Source: Silene conica (Eukaryota > Streptophyta > Magnoliopsida > Caryophyllales > Caryophyllaceae). Taken from it: DNA of 64,000 bases. A model generated the notes under the pieces. It was not told where the DNA came from, made no database searches, and was given only the letters and a program-made list of their open reading frames with translations. The stretch covers positions 49,664,910-49,728,909 of the forward strand of contig CM055320.2 in assembly GCA_029255685.2 (NCBI GenBank). Direction: 5' to 3'. Positions within the stretch are counted from its first letter, which is position 1; each line of letters starts with the position of its first letter. Both the position numbers and the translations under genes were made by a program. Below are positions 45,374 to 56,786 of the stretch, piece after piece.

Positions 45374-47089
45374 CAGGGCCACGGAATTTTACATTTGTGT
45401 TTTTCATAAGTTTTAATTTAAAAATTTTGAAAATTGATTTCTGTCGGCGTGTGGGTCGGTCGACCCATTATTGTGGTCGGTCGACCTCTGCCCGCGTAGG
45501 GTTTCTGTTTTTCGGCAGTTTCTCTTTTGTATAATCGATCTTGTTTTCGATTCCTGTTTACATATTGTTAGTTAATCGATATTCTTGACAATATGTGAAC
45601 CCTTGTTGCTGTTTATTTTGATTTACGCGTTTTGAATCAAAGGTTAAAACTTGTTTTGATTAAAAGTGCAGCAACTTCGCGTTTTCAGAAACTCGACTTC
45701 GTGTTTTGTGGTCGGTCGACCCGTTTATTGGGTCGGTCGACCACTCTGCAGTTACAGGAAAATTATTTTTTCTGTCAGGAGGTCGGTGGACCTGTTTAAT
45801 GGGTCGGTCGACCACTATGCAGTTACAGAAATTTTTTTTTTTTTTTCAGGAGGTCGGTCGACCACTTCCCTGTAACATTCGTGTTTTATTTTTCCGAAAA
45901 TAACTTGTTTTATTTTCCCTTGGCCAAAAGTAATATGCTGTATACGGAAATAGTATATTATTTTTGTGAAACGGTTCACTCTCGCATGATACATATTATT
46001 TTAAAACGGTTTAAGATAATGGATTATTAACTTGTTAAAATTAAAGTTGTTAAAACGGTATAATCCCATAATTTTAATCCCGTAAAGGTGGTTTGGTAAA
46101 ATTTGTTAATCATAATAACAGTTTTATGTCATGTATGAATTTTAATTTTAGTTGATGCATTTTATTTATCGTCTTGTTGAATGCCTTTTGAATGCTTTCT
46201 ATAACGTATTTAATTTTGCAAACGGTTGTAACTTAGTGTGGCCTTAGAAGATTGTGTCACCGTAATGATGGGACACAGTCTTGTTTGTAATTTTGAGATC
46301 TTGAATCTCCGTTTTGAGTTTTTGCCATGTAATTACTTTTGTATTTAAATTAGAAAGTAAATAGGGTTATATTTGTAATTTAAATTAGTATTTTTGTGAA
46401 GACCAAAGACGGAGACCGGATGCTCAATCCCGCTGCAAAGACCAAGATGGAACATCAAGACAAGCTTCTAGGGTCCAACGGTGGATTCGAAGTTGTTTTA
46501 TGTTTATTTTGGTAGGATAGGCCACACTAGGACTTTTTATTTACGTTCATTGCATTTATTTTTATGCTTTCATCGATAATAGCTTGCATCATATTCCGCC
46601 TAAAACCAAACCACCTATAACATGCCTGAAAACTGACTCATGTAGAGGTTACGCGTTAGTTTTCTGTGACAATACAGATGTCACATGTCACATGTAAAGC
46701 CATCACTTTATTTCATTCATTCACGCTTATGCTAGATATTATTTCACTTAAAATGGATAAATATAAGTTGATGGGGTCTTCCTCGTATAACCAAAAATTG
46801 AGAATAGTCTTTATAAATCAGACTCCCATGAATCCCTTCTTCGTCGGTAGGCATAATATGACCCTTTCTACGTCGGGTAAGTGGGAACAGATGATTTATT
46901 TTATCTCAACATCATGGTCACTCGATACTATCTAGCGACTGAGATGGACTAATAGATAGGATTTACGGAAATCTATCGACCAAGAGTTCCAACGGTGGAA
47001 TTAGCCAAGCTGTGGGCTTATCAATATACAGAAATTGAGTCTTGGGATCGTTTATATAATTCTTGAGGGAGATCAATTATATAAATGCA
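45374..47089 (+). other. C2 leader, 5' part
   Basis: AT-rich, no gene. It holds paired palindromes (45454-45486, 45710-45742, 45781-45813), one unpaired half-site (45852-45863), and blocks shared with the C1 leader (46394-46480, 46800-47010). The LINE target copy follows at 47090-47105. Confidence 0.7.
45454..45863 (+). repeat. Paired GGTCG-RY-CGACC sites in a copia leader
   Basis: Pairs lie at 45454-45486 (spacer cattattgt), 45710-45742 (spacer cgtttattg) and 45781-45813 (spacer tgtttaatg), with a lone 12-mer at 45852-45863. The surrounding sequence shows no similarity to the Athila-like LTRs. Confidence 0.95.
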
Positions 47090-47287
47090 TGAGTCTACGA
47101 GTTTATTTTTTTTTTTTTGATAAAATGTGAGAAAATATATATATAAAAAAAGGATAAAAAATCCTTATGTTACAAGCATGTGGCCTATGGTTCGAATCCC
47201 ATGAGCATACCAAAGCACAAATAACCAAACACCAAAATAAAACAAAACAGCACCAATCCTACCACCTTAACACATAACAGCTCCCAC

Positions 47288-49934
47288 CTACTCTTCTTTG
47301 AATTTGATTCTGGCCTCAATTTGTTTTCTGATTTGAGCAGCTAGTATCTCAGGCTTGACAATAAGTCCATTGACTCGAGCATTGTTCCTTTGGATCCAAA
47401 TGTGGTAGTATAAAGCAGCCATGATCAGTGCCAGCTTCTGCCATTGGGGATCTCTAGAGCTTCCCTGCAACATGAGACTTTCAGAAGGAATCCTGGTCTG
47501 CAACATCTGCTCAACAGCATCTCTGATTTTACAACTATAAGGACAATCTATGAACAGGTGATCTCTGGTTTCTGCAGAAGCACCACAAGCACAACACAAA
47601 TCATCACTGCAGCACCCATGACTGAAAAGCTTATCTTTCAGGTTTAAGCCATTGGTGAAGGTGAGCCAAGTGATGACACCATGTTTTGGTATATTCCTAG
47701 TATTCCAGCAGAGTTTTGTCCATTCTGGTTTGGCTCCAGATGGAACTAACCATGTATATCCTTGCTTTACTGTGTAACCATGAGGACTGGGGGTCCATAT
47801 ATCATTAGTATAGCCAGTTTTCAGGGCTTCTTTTGCTTTACAAATGCTCTTCCATGACCAAGGGGTATCAGGAGGGGGTTGATAAGTGTCCCAAGGTTGT
47901 TCCTTTAAGTAGAGTTGATGAACCCATCGAATCCAAAGCCTGTCAGATTTGTAGTAAATCCAGTTGACAAGCTTGCCTACAGCAGCATAATTCCACTCAG
48001 TCACTCTTTTGATTCCCAGCCCACCTTCTTCTTTTGGTTTTGTGACTGTATCCCAAGCTACCATAGGAACTCTATGATACTCACTACTGCCATCCCTTAG
48101 GAAATTCCTACAGATGGCCTCAATTCTTTTGATCATGCTCTTGGGAAGCACAAAGATGGAAGCCCAGTAGCAATGTAAGGTATTGAGAACAGAAGTAATA
48201 AGGGTGATCCTGCCTGCATATGAGAGTTTTTTTGCACCAAGCCCCCTGATTCTGTTAACTATCTTCTCAGTGAGTTTGTGACATTCTTGCTTACTAATCT
48301 TGCCAGATTGAATGGGCACTCCCAAATATCTGAAGGGGAAGCTCCCCTCTCTAAATCCTGTAACCCTTTGGATATCAGCCTTCAAATCATCAGTCATACC
48401 ATTAAAGTATATGTCAGACTTAGAGGAATTCAGTTTTAAACCAGAGGCTGCTGAGAAAGAATTAAAAGCCCTCATGAGCAGAATGATAGACTGTGCATTC
48501 CCTTTACAAAACATAAGTAAGTCATCCGCAAACATAAGATGTGTGAGCTTCAGACCTCTGCATAAAGGATGGTACTGGAAAGGTTCCCTGTGAGTAGCAT
48601 AGTTGAGAAGTCTTGACAGATACTCCATACACATGGTAAAGATGAGGGGGGAAATAGGATCTCCCTGTCTAAGTCCTCTTTGTCCCTTAAAGTAGCCAAA
48701 CATACTTCCATTCAAAGCAAGGGAAAAGGTTGGGGAGGTGACACAAGCCATTAGTAGCTTACTGAAGTGAGCAGGAACTTTATACCCATGTAACAATTGT
48801 TCAACAAAAGCCCATTCAATGGTGTCATATGCCTTTTGTAAGTCAATTTTGAAGAGACATCTGGGAGATACATTCTGCCTTGAATACATATGTATCAGAT
48901 CTTGACATATGAGCACATTTTCAATTATTGACCTACCTTTTATGAAAGCTCCTTGATTCTCTTGTATAAGATCAGGAAGAACAAGGGCAAGCCTAGTGCA
49001 CAATATTTTTGATATTGCTTTGTACAAGACATTTCAACAAGCAATAGGTCGAAATTGAGTCACTGAAGATGGCCTCTCACATTTGGGTATGAGAGTGATT
49101 GTTGTAGCATTCACTTGTTGTAAGAGTTGTCCAGTTCTGAAAAAATCCTGCACTGCATCACAAACATCAGTCCCAATGACTGCCCAAGACTCTTTGAAGA
49201 AGTGACTGCTGTATCCATCAGGCCCAGGGGCCTTTGTATTAGGTATAGAGAAAATGGCATCTCTGATTTCCTGAGAAGTGACTGGCCTATTCAGAATAGT
49301 ACAGTGATCCTCATTGCATACAACTCCAGTTGCCATAACAACAGATTGCACTTGCTCAGTGGCAGCAGTACCCCCTAGAAGGGACTGATAATACTGTAAG
49401 AAAGCTGCTTGGATGTCAACCTGATCAGTACATTGCAGACCCTGGAGATTAGTTATTTGCACAACCTTATTCTGAACATGCCTCTGCTTGATACTTCTAT
49501 GGAAATAGGCAGTATTGTTGTCTCCCTCCTCCAACCATTTGGTTTTTGCCTTTTGATAAAGATAGCTATCCCTTGCTCTGGTTAGGTATCTAACTTCAGT
49601 GAGTAAGGCAATTTCCTCAGTCAACAGACTGGCATTAGTTACATCCTTGCTTATTTTTTCCTGCAACTGTTCTAACTCTCTGGTAACTCGAGCTGCTTTG
49701 TGCTCAATGTCAGCAAAACAGTCCTTATTGAGAGCTTTCAGGGGTCCCTTCAGAAGTTTAAGTTTCTTAACCACACAAAACATCTTAGTGCCATACACTG
49801 GATAGTCCCATACCTCCTTAACAGTTTTACTGAAATCTGGGGAAATACTCCACATATTATAGAATTTAAAATTAACTTTCTTGGTATGACCCATCTGAGC
49901 ACCACTAACAACACAAGGGGTATGGTCCATGAGC
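47288..49934 (-). pseudogene. LINE ORF2, 3' part: reverse transcriptase and zf-RVT
   Basis: From the solo-LTR junction the frame reads LMDHTPCVVSG, the end of the endonuclease (normally SDH; here Met replaces Ser, Asp and His kept). Then come a coiled linker, and reverse transcriptase blocks: PITSQEIRDAIF-like region, GPDGYSSHFFK, QGAFIKGRSI, KIDLQKAYDTIEW, RGLRQGDPISP and the catalytic FADD at about 48521-48532, then FRYLGVPI. The C-terminal zf-RVT domain has W-LCWN, GVITWL and CCACGASAETRDHLFIDC. A TGA at 49034-49036 interrupts the frame after FRPIAC where Cys is usual. The frame resumes unchanged and ends at 47288. No RNase H is seen. Confidence 0.85.
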
Positions 49935-49939
49935 CCTTC

Positions 49940-52592
49940 TGTAACACCCCCATTTATTTAAGAGCCTTTAGCAAGACATTCTCAAATAAATAGGACTGTT
50001 ACCATCCCGGAATGTCCGAGGTAGTGAATAACAAGGTAAACAAACCAAAGATAATTTATATAAACACTAATTAAATTTGAACTTGGTGTTACAACAATTA
50101 CGAAAACCAAGCTTGATAACGTGAAAGTACAACTGACGATATCTAAATGTGATCTAACTCTAAGTAGGTCCATGTCATGTCTCTCTCCATGCCCACGCTC
50201 CCAGTCCACATGTCACTGACCTGAAAAATCTACTCCCCATTCCGGATCATCGTAGGTGTACACGAATACACAGGGTCAACCGCGAGGTTGAGTAGAAAGA
50301 TAAATAAAACAACAATATAAAATACTCCGCACCGATCCAATGCCAAATAACTCCGCACCGATCCAACACCAAATAAACTCCGCACCGATCACAAGACCCA
50401 GTATACTCCGCACCAATCACAAGACCCAATATACTCCACACCCATCACAAGACCCAATATACTCCACACCAATCACAAGACCCAATATACTCCACACCAA
50501 ACACAGACCCTTTATCTCCGCACCAACACAGACCCTTTATCTCCGCACCAAACACAGACCCTTTATATTCACTTCGTATTATCACACAGAATAATATAGA
50601 TAACACTATATACAATCACATGGTATTATATAACAAACATGCTTAAAACAAATAAGAACAGTTTACACATCGTCATGTACCAGTATCTCCCCTACCTCAA
50701 TTGCGGATTGATAACCGAACAGCTGCTAGAAATGTTCCACTTCGAATTCCGTTCCTATAATTATTATTACTTAATATCAAAAGTTGTTCATACAACCAAC
50801 ATAACTAACTGAATTACTTGGTCATGTTCATTGACATGTCAACTATAAACCTACTAGCTATAGCATACAATCCACCCATAAATGGAAGCTTTCCATAAAT
50901 AGAACCTTCCCAAAATAGAAACTTCATAACTTATAAATTTCCCGACTCACCAACTTTGACTAACATGAACGAACATCCAATGAAATTGTTATTACTACTA
51001 ATAATACCAATCATAACCATGACAAAAAGTTATTAAGAGTCACCAAAACAATAATAACATTAATAATAATAATAAGAATAGTAATAATAATTATATTAAT
51101 AATAATAATAATAATAATAATAAAAACCACAACAAAACACAACATTAACAACACCACCAAAACGCCTTCTAACTCCTTCTTACCCGACACCAAACCCGAC
51201 TCCAAAACAGCCCCAAATACCGTGTTGTACTAACGCTGCCACCAGCAGCCCCCCCCACCTTGCGTAACCAGAACCACCAGCTGCCACCACGACCACCACC
51301 AACCCCATCGACCCGTACTGACATGGTGAACCAGGGCCTGAACCAGGCCTGGTTCATCACCCAACCACCTGACCTGTCTAAAACATCAACCCCTCGACCC
51401 CATTTTCAACCACCAGCACCGCGCAACTCTAGCACCACAACCACCCCTGACACCAGACCCATAGGACCCGGTGGTAACACCATAATGACCTCCCCCTAGT
51501 CACGTCATTACCACCCCCAAAACCCCCTGTACACGAGCCCATAAAAGAACAGCAGCAGAACGAAAACAGCACCCTGACAACCCCATCGACCACCCCTATA
51601 CCACCATGATTAACCACCCCCTAACCACCGTACCAGCAGCCCTTCCACTACCCAGACCACCATCTTTATAAAAACCCAACACTCATAACAAACGGACTCT
51701 TAAACAACTCGAATTAAGCATACAAACATAAGGTGACAAAACTACTGTTTTGAAAGTGCAGATTCGACAAATGCTCAGGCTACAAAACCACCGTTCTTGG
51801 TGATCCTAGGTGGCCAACGACGCCCCTACTAGAGTCAAAACACGATAACCAAACAATATAGATAGCAATGTATCCAGAACAGAAACTTTCGATAGGATTA
51901 AAAGATTGCAATTGCTGAATCAAAACAAAGAGAAAACAGAGGAACGAAACTATGGTGAACGTACCCTTTTACCAGCGCTTTCGAAGGGTCCTAAACCACC
52001 TTAAACAACCGCGTGAACCACCCTACCTCTCCTCTGACATGGCGGCTGCAATATAGGTGTGTTGGTTGTGTGTCGTTTAGGGCAGAACTAGGTCTAGAGC
52101 TTAGGTTATATATGGCGGCAGAATAAGAAGTCTGATGTTTGTGTTTGTTTTATGAGATGGGTCGAAAGTTGGGCTGTTTGATATTGCACGTTAAACAAGG
52201 CCCAAACGTAGTAATTACCCGATATATATTAACTATTACGCAACTCGATATTACACCAATAAAATACAAAATATAAACACGTCTTCGATACTTAATTATC
52301 GAATATTAACATACGAACACAAGTCTCAAACCCCTTTTTATAAAGACCTAGCATCACATAACAAGTACTAGTAACCTATAAGTCACATCGATAAGGCTCT
52401 TAAAATTATTATAAACATAAATATCGTAGGGAAAAATCGAGGTATTACAGTCTTCCCTCCATAATATGAACTTCGTCCCGAAGTTCACCATCCCATGACC
52501 AAGAACTGTTCGCAAGGCACGTAACGAACACCAAAAGTGATACCACACAACATCGTAACTATTAAAGGTGATTTGAAACACGAAGTGTTACA
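49940..52592 (-). mobile_element. TS: solo LTR of a Tekay-type element
   Basis: One LTR only, bounded by CCTTC at 49935-49939 and 52593-52597; primer site and genes are absent. Minus strand: starts TGTAACACTTCG, ends GGGGGTGTTACA. It contains a polypurine-like module with hairpin AACTTCG-GGA-CGAAGTT (52470-52486) about 110-120 bp inside its start, a TATA at 52336-52342, an AAT microsatellite (about 51060-51125), a bulged version of the LTR hairpin (51470-51515) and a degenerate CTCCGCACC array (50326-50560). Solo LTRs arise by recombination between the two LTRs of an element. Confidence 0.85.
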
Positions 52593-52597
52593 CCTTC

Positions 52598-53269
52598 AGG
52601 GTGGAAATGTGCCACCAGATCAGGAAAACATGTCATCCATTGTGAGTTGCCCATAAATCTATCCAACCTGCTGAATCTCCTTTGGCCTGGTTCCCTCTTG
52701 TTATTCCAGGTATAGTATGAGCCAGTGGCTGGTAAATCACCCATATCACAAGCATTAATACACTGCAGGAAGTCTTCCATCTCCTCCTTCTTCGTATTAC
52801 CTCCTAACCTCTCAGATGGATCCAAAACAATATTGAAATCACCTGCTAGAGCCCAAGGTAAAGTACAACTAGCAGCCAAATTCATAAGAGTACCCCAAAG
52901 TTCCTTCCTTTTTTTCCCCTCATTAAATGCATAAACCATGGTAAGGAGAAAGTCCACATTGGTCACCTTAACTGTAACCTTAGCATGAATACACTGAGGA
53001 TAATACTGTAGAACAGTCACATCAAACATGCTTGCTTTCCACATTAACCAAACTCTACCCCCTGGATGAAGGTGACAGTTTGTTGTAATGCACCATCCAT
53101 TGATCATTGAAGAAGCAATATTCCTTAAATTAGCTCCATTTACTTTTGTTTCAAGTAACCCAAATAAACCAACATTCTGTTTCTTGAGAAAATCTCTAAC
53201 TATATTCTGTTTATTTACACTGTTGAGCCCACGAACATTCCAGAATCCAATGCTATTCATGAGGCACAT
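52598..53269 (-). pseudogene. LINE ORF2, 5' part: endonuclease
   Basis: An apurinic/apyrimidinic-type endonuclease that would nick the target for priming. Start Met at 53269 overlaps the end of ORF1 by 17 bases, as is common in plant L1. Motifs in order: GFWNVRGLN (Asn), FGLLETKV (Glu), a WLMW block, AGDFNIVLD (Asp and Asn) and RRFSRLDRF. The last motif, DH, lies across the solo LTR in the other part. The frame is open up to the insertion. Confidence 0.85.
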
Positions 53270-54560
53270 TGGGAGGGATTACCTTATGACCATTTCTCAC
53301 CTGTGATTCTTCCCTGCTCACCCCTGATTGTTCATCAGCATCTTGAGTATTCTCATTTTGATGTGGTATTGGTAATGGTATTGGAGGTATTTCACCTTCT
53401 TCCATAGTTGGAATATGGCAGTTCTGGTTAACCTCCTGAACCAATATATCAGGTATATCAGGTATCTCACCTTGTTCAGTAACTGTACCATTTGCAGGGG
53501 CATTCTGAGCCACTTCCTGAGTACCCTGCACCTGAGTGGCCTGGTCTGAAGCAGTCAACAACAGTCTCATGTTGGTTATAGGCACTGCTTGAACAGGTTT
53601 CCAGGCCTTAGATGGTTTATGAACATGTTTTCTTGGGTATTTGCCTTTCCTACACTGGGATGACTCATGACCTAACCCTTGGCACACATTACAGCTAGTT
53701 GGTTTCCATTCGTATTCCACCTTCACTCTTTGGACACTGCCATTCTCATCTTTGAACTGGATTTCATTAGGATACTGTTTTCCCACTGGTAGCTCCACCA
53801 TAGTCCTGGCAAATCCCAGTCTAGTCTTCTCAGAGGTGGCTTGATCAGATTTAATGTATTTTCCCACAAGCCCTGCAACCTTAGGGAGGCATTTTCCCCA
53901 GAATTTGAGAGACAGGCCATGGAAACGCACCCAAGCTGGCACCAATTTCACATCAGCTTTCAGAAGGTCCACATTCTCACACCATGGCTTGACAATGAGA
54001 GGTTTATTGTCAAACATATAATAGCCAGAGTTTAGAACCACATCTTTCTCACTAGCATCCTTAAAACGTACCAGAAATATGCCATTAGGCATGAATGACA
54101 CCTTATCAATTCCATGTTTACTCCATATACGTCGAATAAAACCATTCAATACCTCCCAAGGAGGGTTTGCCCCCAAAACAAAACAGTAAACGGCATGGTT
54201 CCAGTATGATATTTCCTCCTGAATATCCTCATGTGTAAATTGGAGCATAACATCATCACTATCATCATCCTGTGTATTAGGACTCAAAGGAATATTACCT
54301 GGCTCATGTATTGGGTCCTGGTTATTATTAACTTCATCCTCTGCATCATCAAAACTCAACCCCGGGATAGTATGCACTTCATGCATTGGTTTTGTACGTA
54401 AAACATCATTCTCATCTGGTCCTGAAGTCCTTCCTTTTCCTGAAACTTCCGGCTTATTCATGGTGCTCAAAACTCTTTGTATGAAATCTCTTTGCTTTAT
54501 CTTATTAGTCTGCGTTGTCTTCTGTCTAGATTTTGTTTTTTGTGCTGAATTCCTAGCCAT
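53253..54560 (-). CDS. LINE ORF1: DUF4283 and CCHC zinc knuckle protein
   Basis: An RNA-binding protein of 435 residues that would coat the LINE RNA. Residues 1-50 are basic, 60-105 are acidic. Residues about 112-260 form DUF4283 (YCFVLGANPPWEVLNGFI, SFMPNGIFLVRF, WVRFHGLSLKFW). A CCHC knuckle C-N-V-C...GHESSQC lies at 290-303, followed by a basic patch. The C-terminal 120 residues are Pro- and Glu-rich with a repeated GEIP motif. Start at 54560 follows a short 120-bp 5' leader. The frame is intact. Confidence 0.9.
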   Translation of the reverse strand: MARNSAQKTKSRQKTTQTNKIKQRDFIQRVLSTMNKPEVSGKGRTSGPDENDVLRTKPMHEVHTIPGLSFDDAEDEVNNNQDPIHEPGNIPLSPNTQDDDSDDVMLQFTHEDIQEEISYWNHAVYCFVLGANPPWEVLNGFIRRIWSKHGIDKVSFMPNGIFLVRFKDASEKDVVLNSGYYMFDNKPLIVKPWCENVDLLKADVKLVPAWVRFHGLSLKFWGKCLPKVAGLVGKYIKSDQATSEKTRLGFARTMVELPVGKQYPNEIQFKDENGSVQRVKVEYEWKPTSCNVCQGLGHESSQCRKGKYPRKHVHKPSKAWKPVQAVPITNMRLLLTASDQATQVQGTQEVAQNAPANGTVTEQGEIPDIPDILVQEVNQNCHIPTMEEGEIPPIPLPIPHQNENTQDADEQSGVSREESQVRNGHKVIPPNVPHE

Positions 54561-54801
54561 GATACGATGAAGATCAAAGCTAGGGCAAGATGATGGAGTC
54601 GCCTTTCAGTCGCCTTCCATTAGGGTTTTCATTAATTTAAGTTATAGTAGAATTTCAAACTTTTTTCATTTACTATAAAGTGAGTCTACGAGTTTAAATA
54701 CAATTTAAAATAGACTTAAATCACAACGATGAGTTGCTTATATGGTTTTGTTTTATCTTCTTTCAGTGTAGAACACGTTCAATTAAACTGCTGTATAACT
54801 A

Positions 54802-55706
54802 ATGGCTGGTGAAGACCCAATGCCAAGTGCCAAGCTAGCACGTGAATCCTGGCTAAAAGCCTTCATGGACTCCATGAATCAGTCTACTAGACTGAGGAAT
54901 GATGGGTCAAACTTCTCTGACTGGGAGGCAGCACTACGGAATGCTGCCATTGCTGACGCAAAGCTTAAGTACTTAACTGAGCCCATTCCGGCACACCCAG
55001 GAACTGGTGCTAGAGCTAACGAAGTTCGCGCTCATAGCGACTTCGTCATGGAAGCGGGTGCGATAAAGAACGTACTCATCTATGCAATGGAATCCAATTT
55101 GCAAAGACGCTTCATAACCCATGGTGCAAACAAGATTTTCACCACGCTCACTAACGAATTCTCAAAAGCTCCGAGAATCGTTTCTTATGAGCATACCTGT
55201 CGCTTCTTTGAGGCAAAACTCCAGAAGGGCCAAGCGGTTAGCCCACATATTCTCAACATGATTGAGAATATCGAGAAACTGGAGGCCCTAAACTACAAGA
55301 TCAGTGAGAACATAATCGTTGATCGAATGCTTCATTCGCTTCATGATGGGTTCGCCCTCTTTAGGGCCAACTATTACATGAACGTCATGAAGAAGACTCC
55401 TCATGAGCTCCACTCCCTTCTCGTACAGACCGAGAAGGATCTGAAATTAAGTGGGAGCGTGAAGCATGATGTTCTCATGATATCCAGCAAGGGTAAGGGT
55501 AAGGGAAAAGATAAAGCTCAGGGCGACCTAACAGTAGGCAATTTAAGAAGTCAGGATTTACTATGAGTGGGCCAGGTGAGTCGAGAAACTCACAGGGCAA
55601 GACAAAGAGCAAGGATACTAGCATGGAATGTGACCATTGCCACAAGACTGGGCATTGGAGGCGCTCATGCCCCGTGTATCGTGAGGACATTAAGGCAGGC
55701 CGCGTT
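54802..55706 (+). pseudogene. C2 gag (copia), cut by T3
   Basis: Starts MAGEDPMPSAKLA. It shows the UBN2-type gag domain: SWLKAFMDSMN, GSNFSDWEAALR, LTEPIP, AIKNVLIYAMESNLQ, FEAKLQKGQAVSPHILNMIENIE, then a Lys/Gly-rich linker and a CCHC knuckle CDHCHKTGHWRRSC near 55630-55670. It is close in plan to C1 gag. The copy is broken, with about one break besides the insertion of T3. Confidence 0.75.
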
Positions 55707-56727
55707 TGTAACACCCCCATTTATTCAAGGGCCTGAACTAGGACTCCTCATATAAATGAGAGTGTTACCATCTCGGTTTCCCGAGGCAGTAGATACAAAG
55801 GAAGATAAACAGTACTTTAAATATAACGTTAACTCAAAACATGTTCTTACATCCGTGTCCAAAAGTCTTAACAAAATAAATAAAGTACAACTCTTATAAA
55901 ACTGACTAAGGTGATCTAGACATCTAAAACTGGTCTGGATCCAAGCTCTTCCTCCCATAGCTCCCCCTTAGTCTCAGCCACCTGTCAATCTGCTCCCCAA
56001 AAGTTGGTTCATCACAGGTGATCACGAATACACAGGGTCAACCACGAGGTTGAGTAGGGAAAATAATAAATACAACAATATAGTAAACTCCGCACCGATC
56101 CCACGCCATATATATATACTACGCACCGATCCAACACCATATATACTCCGCACCGATCCAACACCATATATACTCCGCACCGATCCAACACCATATATAC
56201 TCCGCACCGATCCAACTCCGTATCACAGAACAATAGAATATATATGCATATTATAATAGTATCTCAAAATAGTACAAACATCACAGAATAACGATCTCAT
56301 GATATTATATCGTAAACATGTTCAACACCAAGGATAATGGATCATTCATTATTATAACCCAGTAACTTCCCCTACCTGAAATAGCAGGAATGCAGATCAA
56401 ACCAAAGCTTGCTTAGAAATGTTCCACACGAAACCCGCTTCCTAAACAAATATTATATAATTAATAAACATCCTAATTCTCGAAATACGTATGCACATTC
56501 TACTTATAGAAACCCCCTATAAATAGAAAGCTTCCTAACAACGAGGTTACCCAAAATAGCAACCTTCCAAAGATAGTAACTTCTAAAATTAATACTTTGA
56601 TTTGAAATTCAAATGATAAATACACTCATTAAAACCATATCAAATAATATCTTTACCATAATTATCAAAATACTCATAAATGACAAAATGATAATAATAA
56701 AAATACTACTAAAAATATTCCTAAGGG

Positions 56728-56786
<59 letters not shown>

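Larger units (their letters stand above)
47106..54680 (-). mobile_element. Plant L1-type LINE, nearly full length
   Basis: It is bounded by a 16-bp target duplication TGAGTCTACGAGTTTA at 47090-47105 and 54681-54696. A T run at 47106-47118 marks the poly(A) 3' end of this minus-strand element. It holds ORF1 (DUF4283 and zinc knuckle) and ORF2 (endonuclease, reverse transcriptase, C-terminal zf-RVT). Without the nested solo LTR (2658 bp including one target copy) it is about 4.9 kb, close to full length for plant L1. One in-frame stop in ORF2 plus the insertion make it inactive. Confidence 0.9.
44322..55706 (+). mobile_element. C2: Ty1/copia element, interrupted by a LINE and by T3
   Basis: Parts: 5' LTR ending at 45359, primer site 45362-45373, a leader holding three paired palindromes, a LINE inserted in the leader (47106-54680), and gag from 54802 until T3 interrupts it at 55707. 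Its pol, if any, and its 3' LTR are outside the window. It is related to C1 in LTR, leader and gag. Confidence 0.75.

Noticed and set aside
9523-45863. Paired palindromes as loxP- or FRT-type recombination sites
   Set aside because: A recombinase core spacer should be conserved between sites, whereas here the 9 bp vary freely; no recombinase gene is present.
53253-54560. Host zinc-knuckle gene
   Set aside because: DUF4283 plus CCHC directly upstream of an overlapping endonuclease-reverse transcriptase frame within a bounded LINE identifies it as ORF1.
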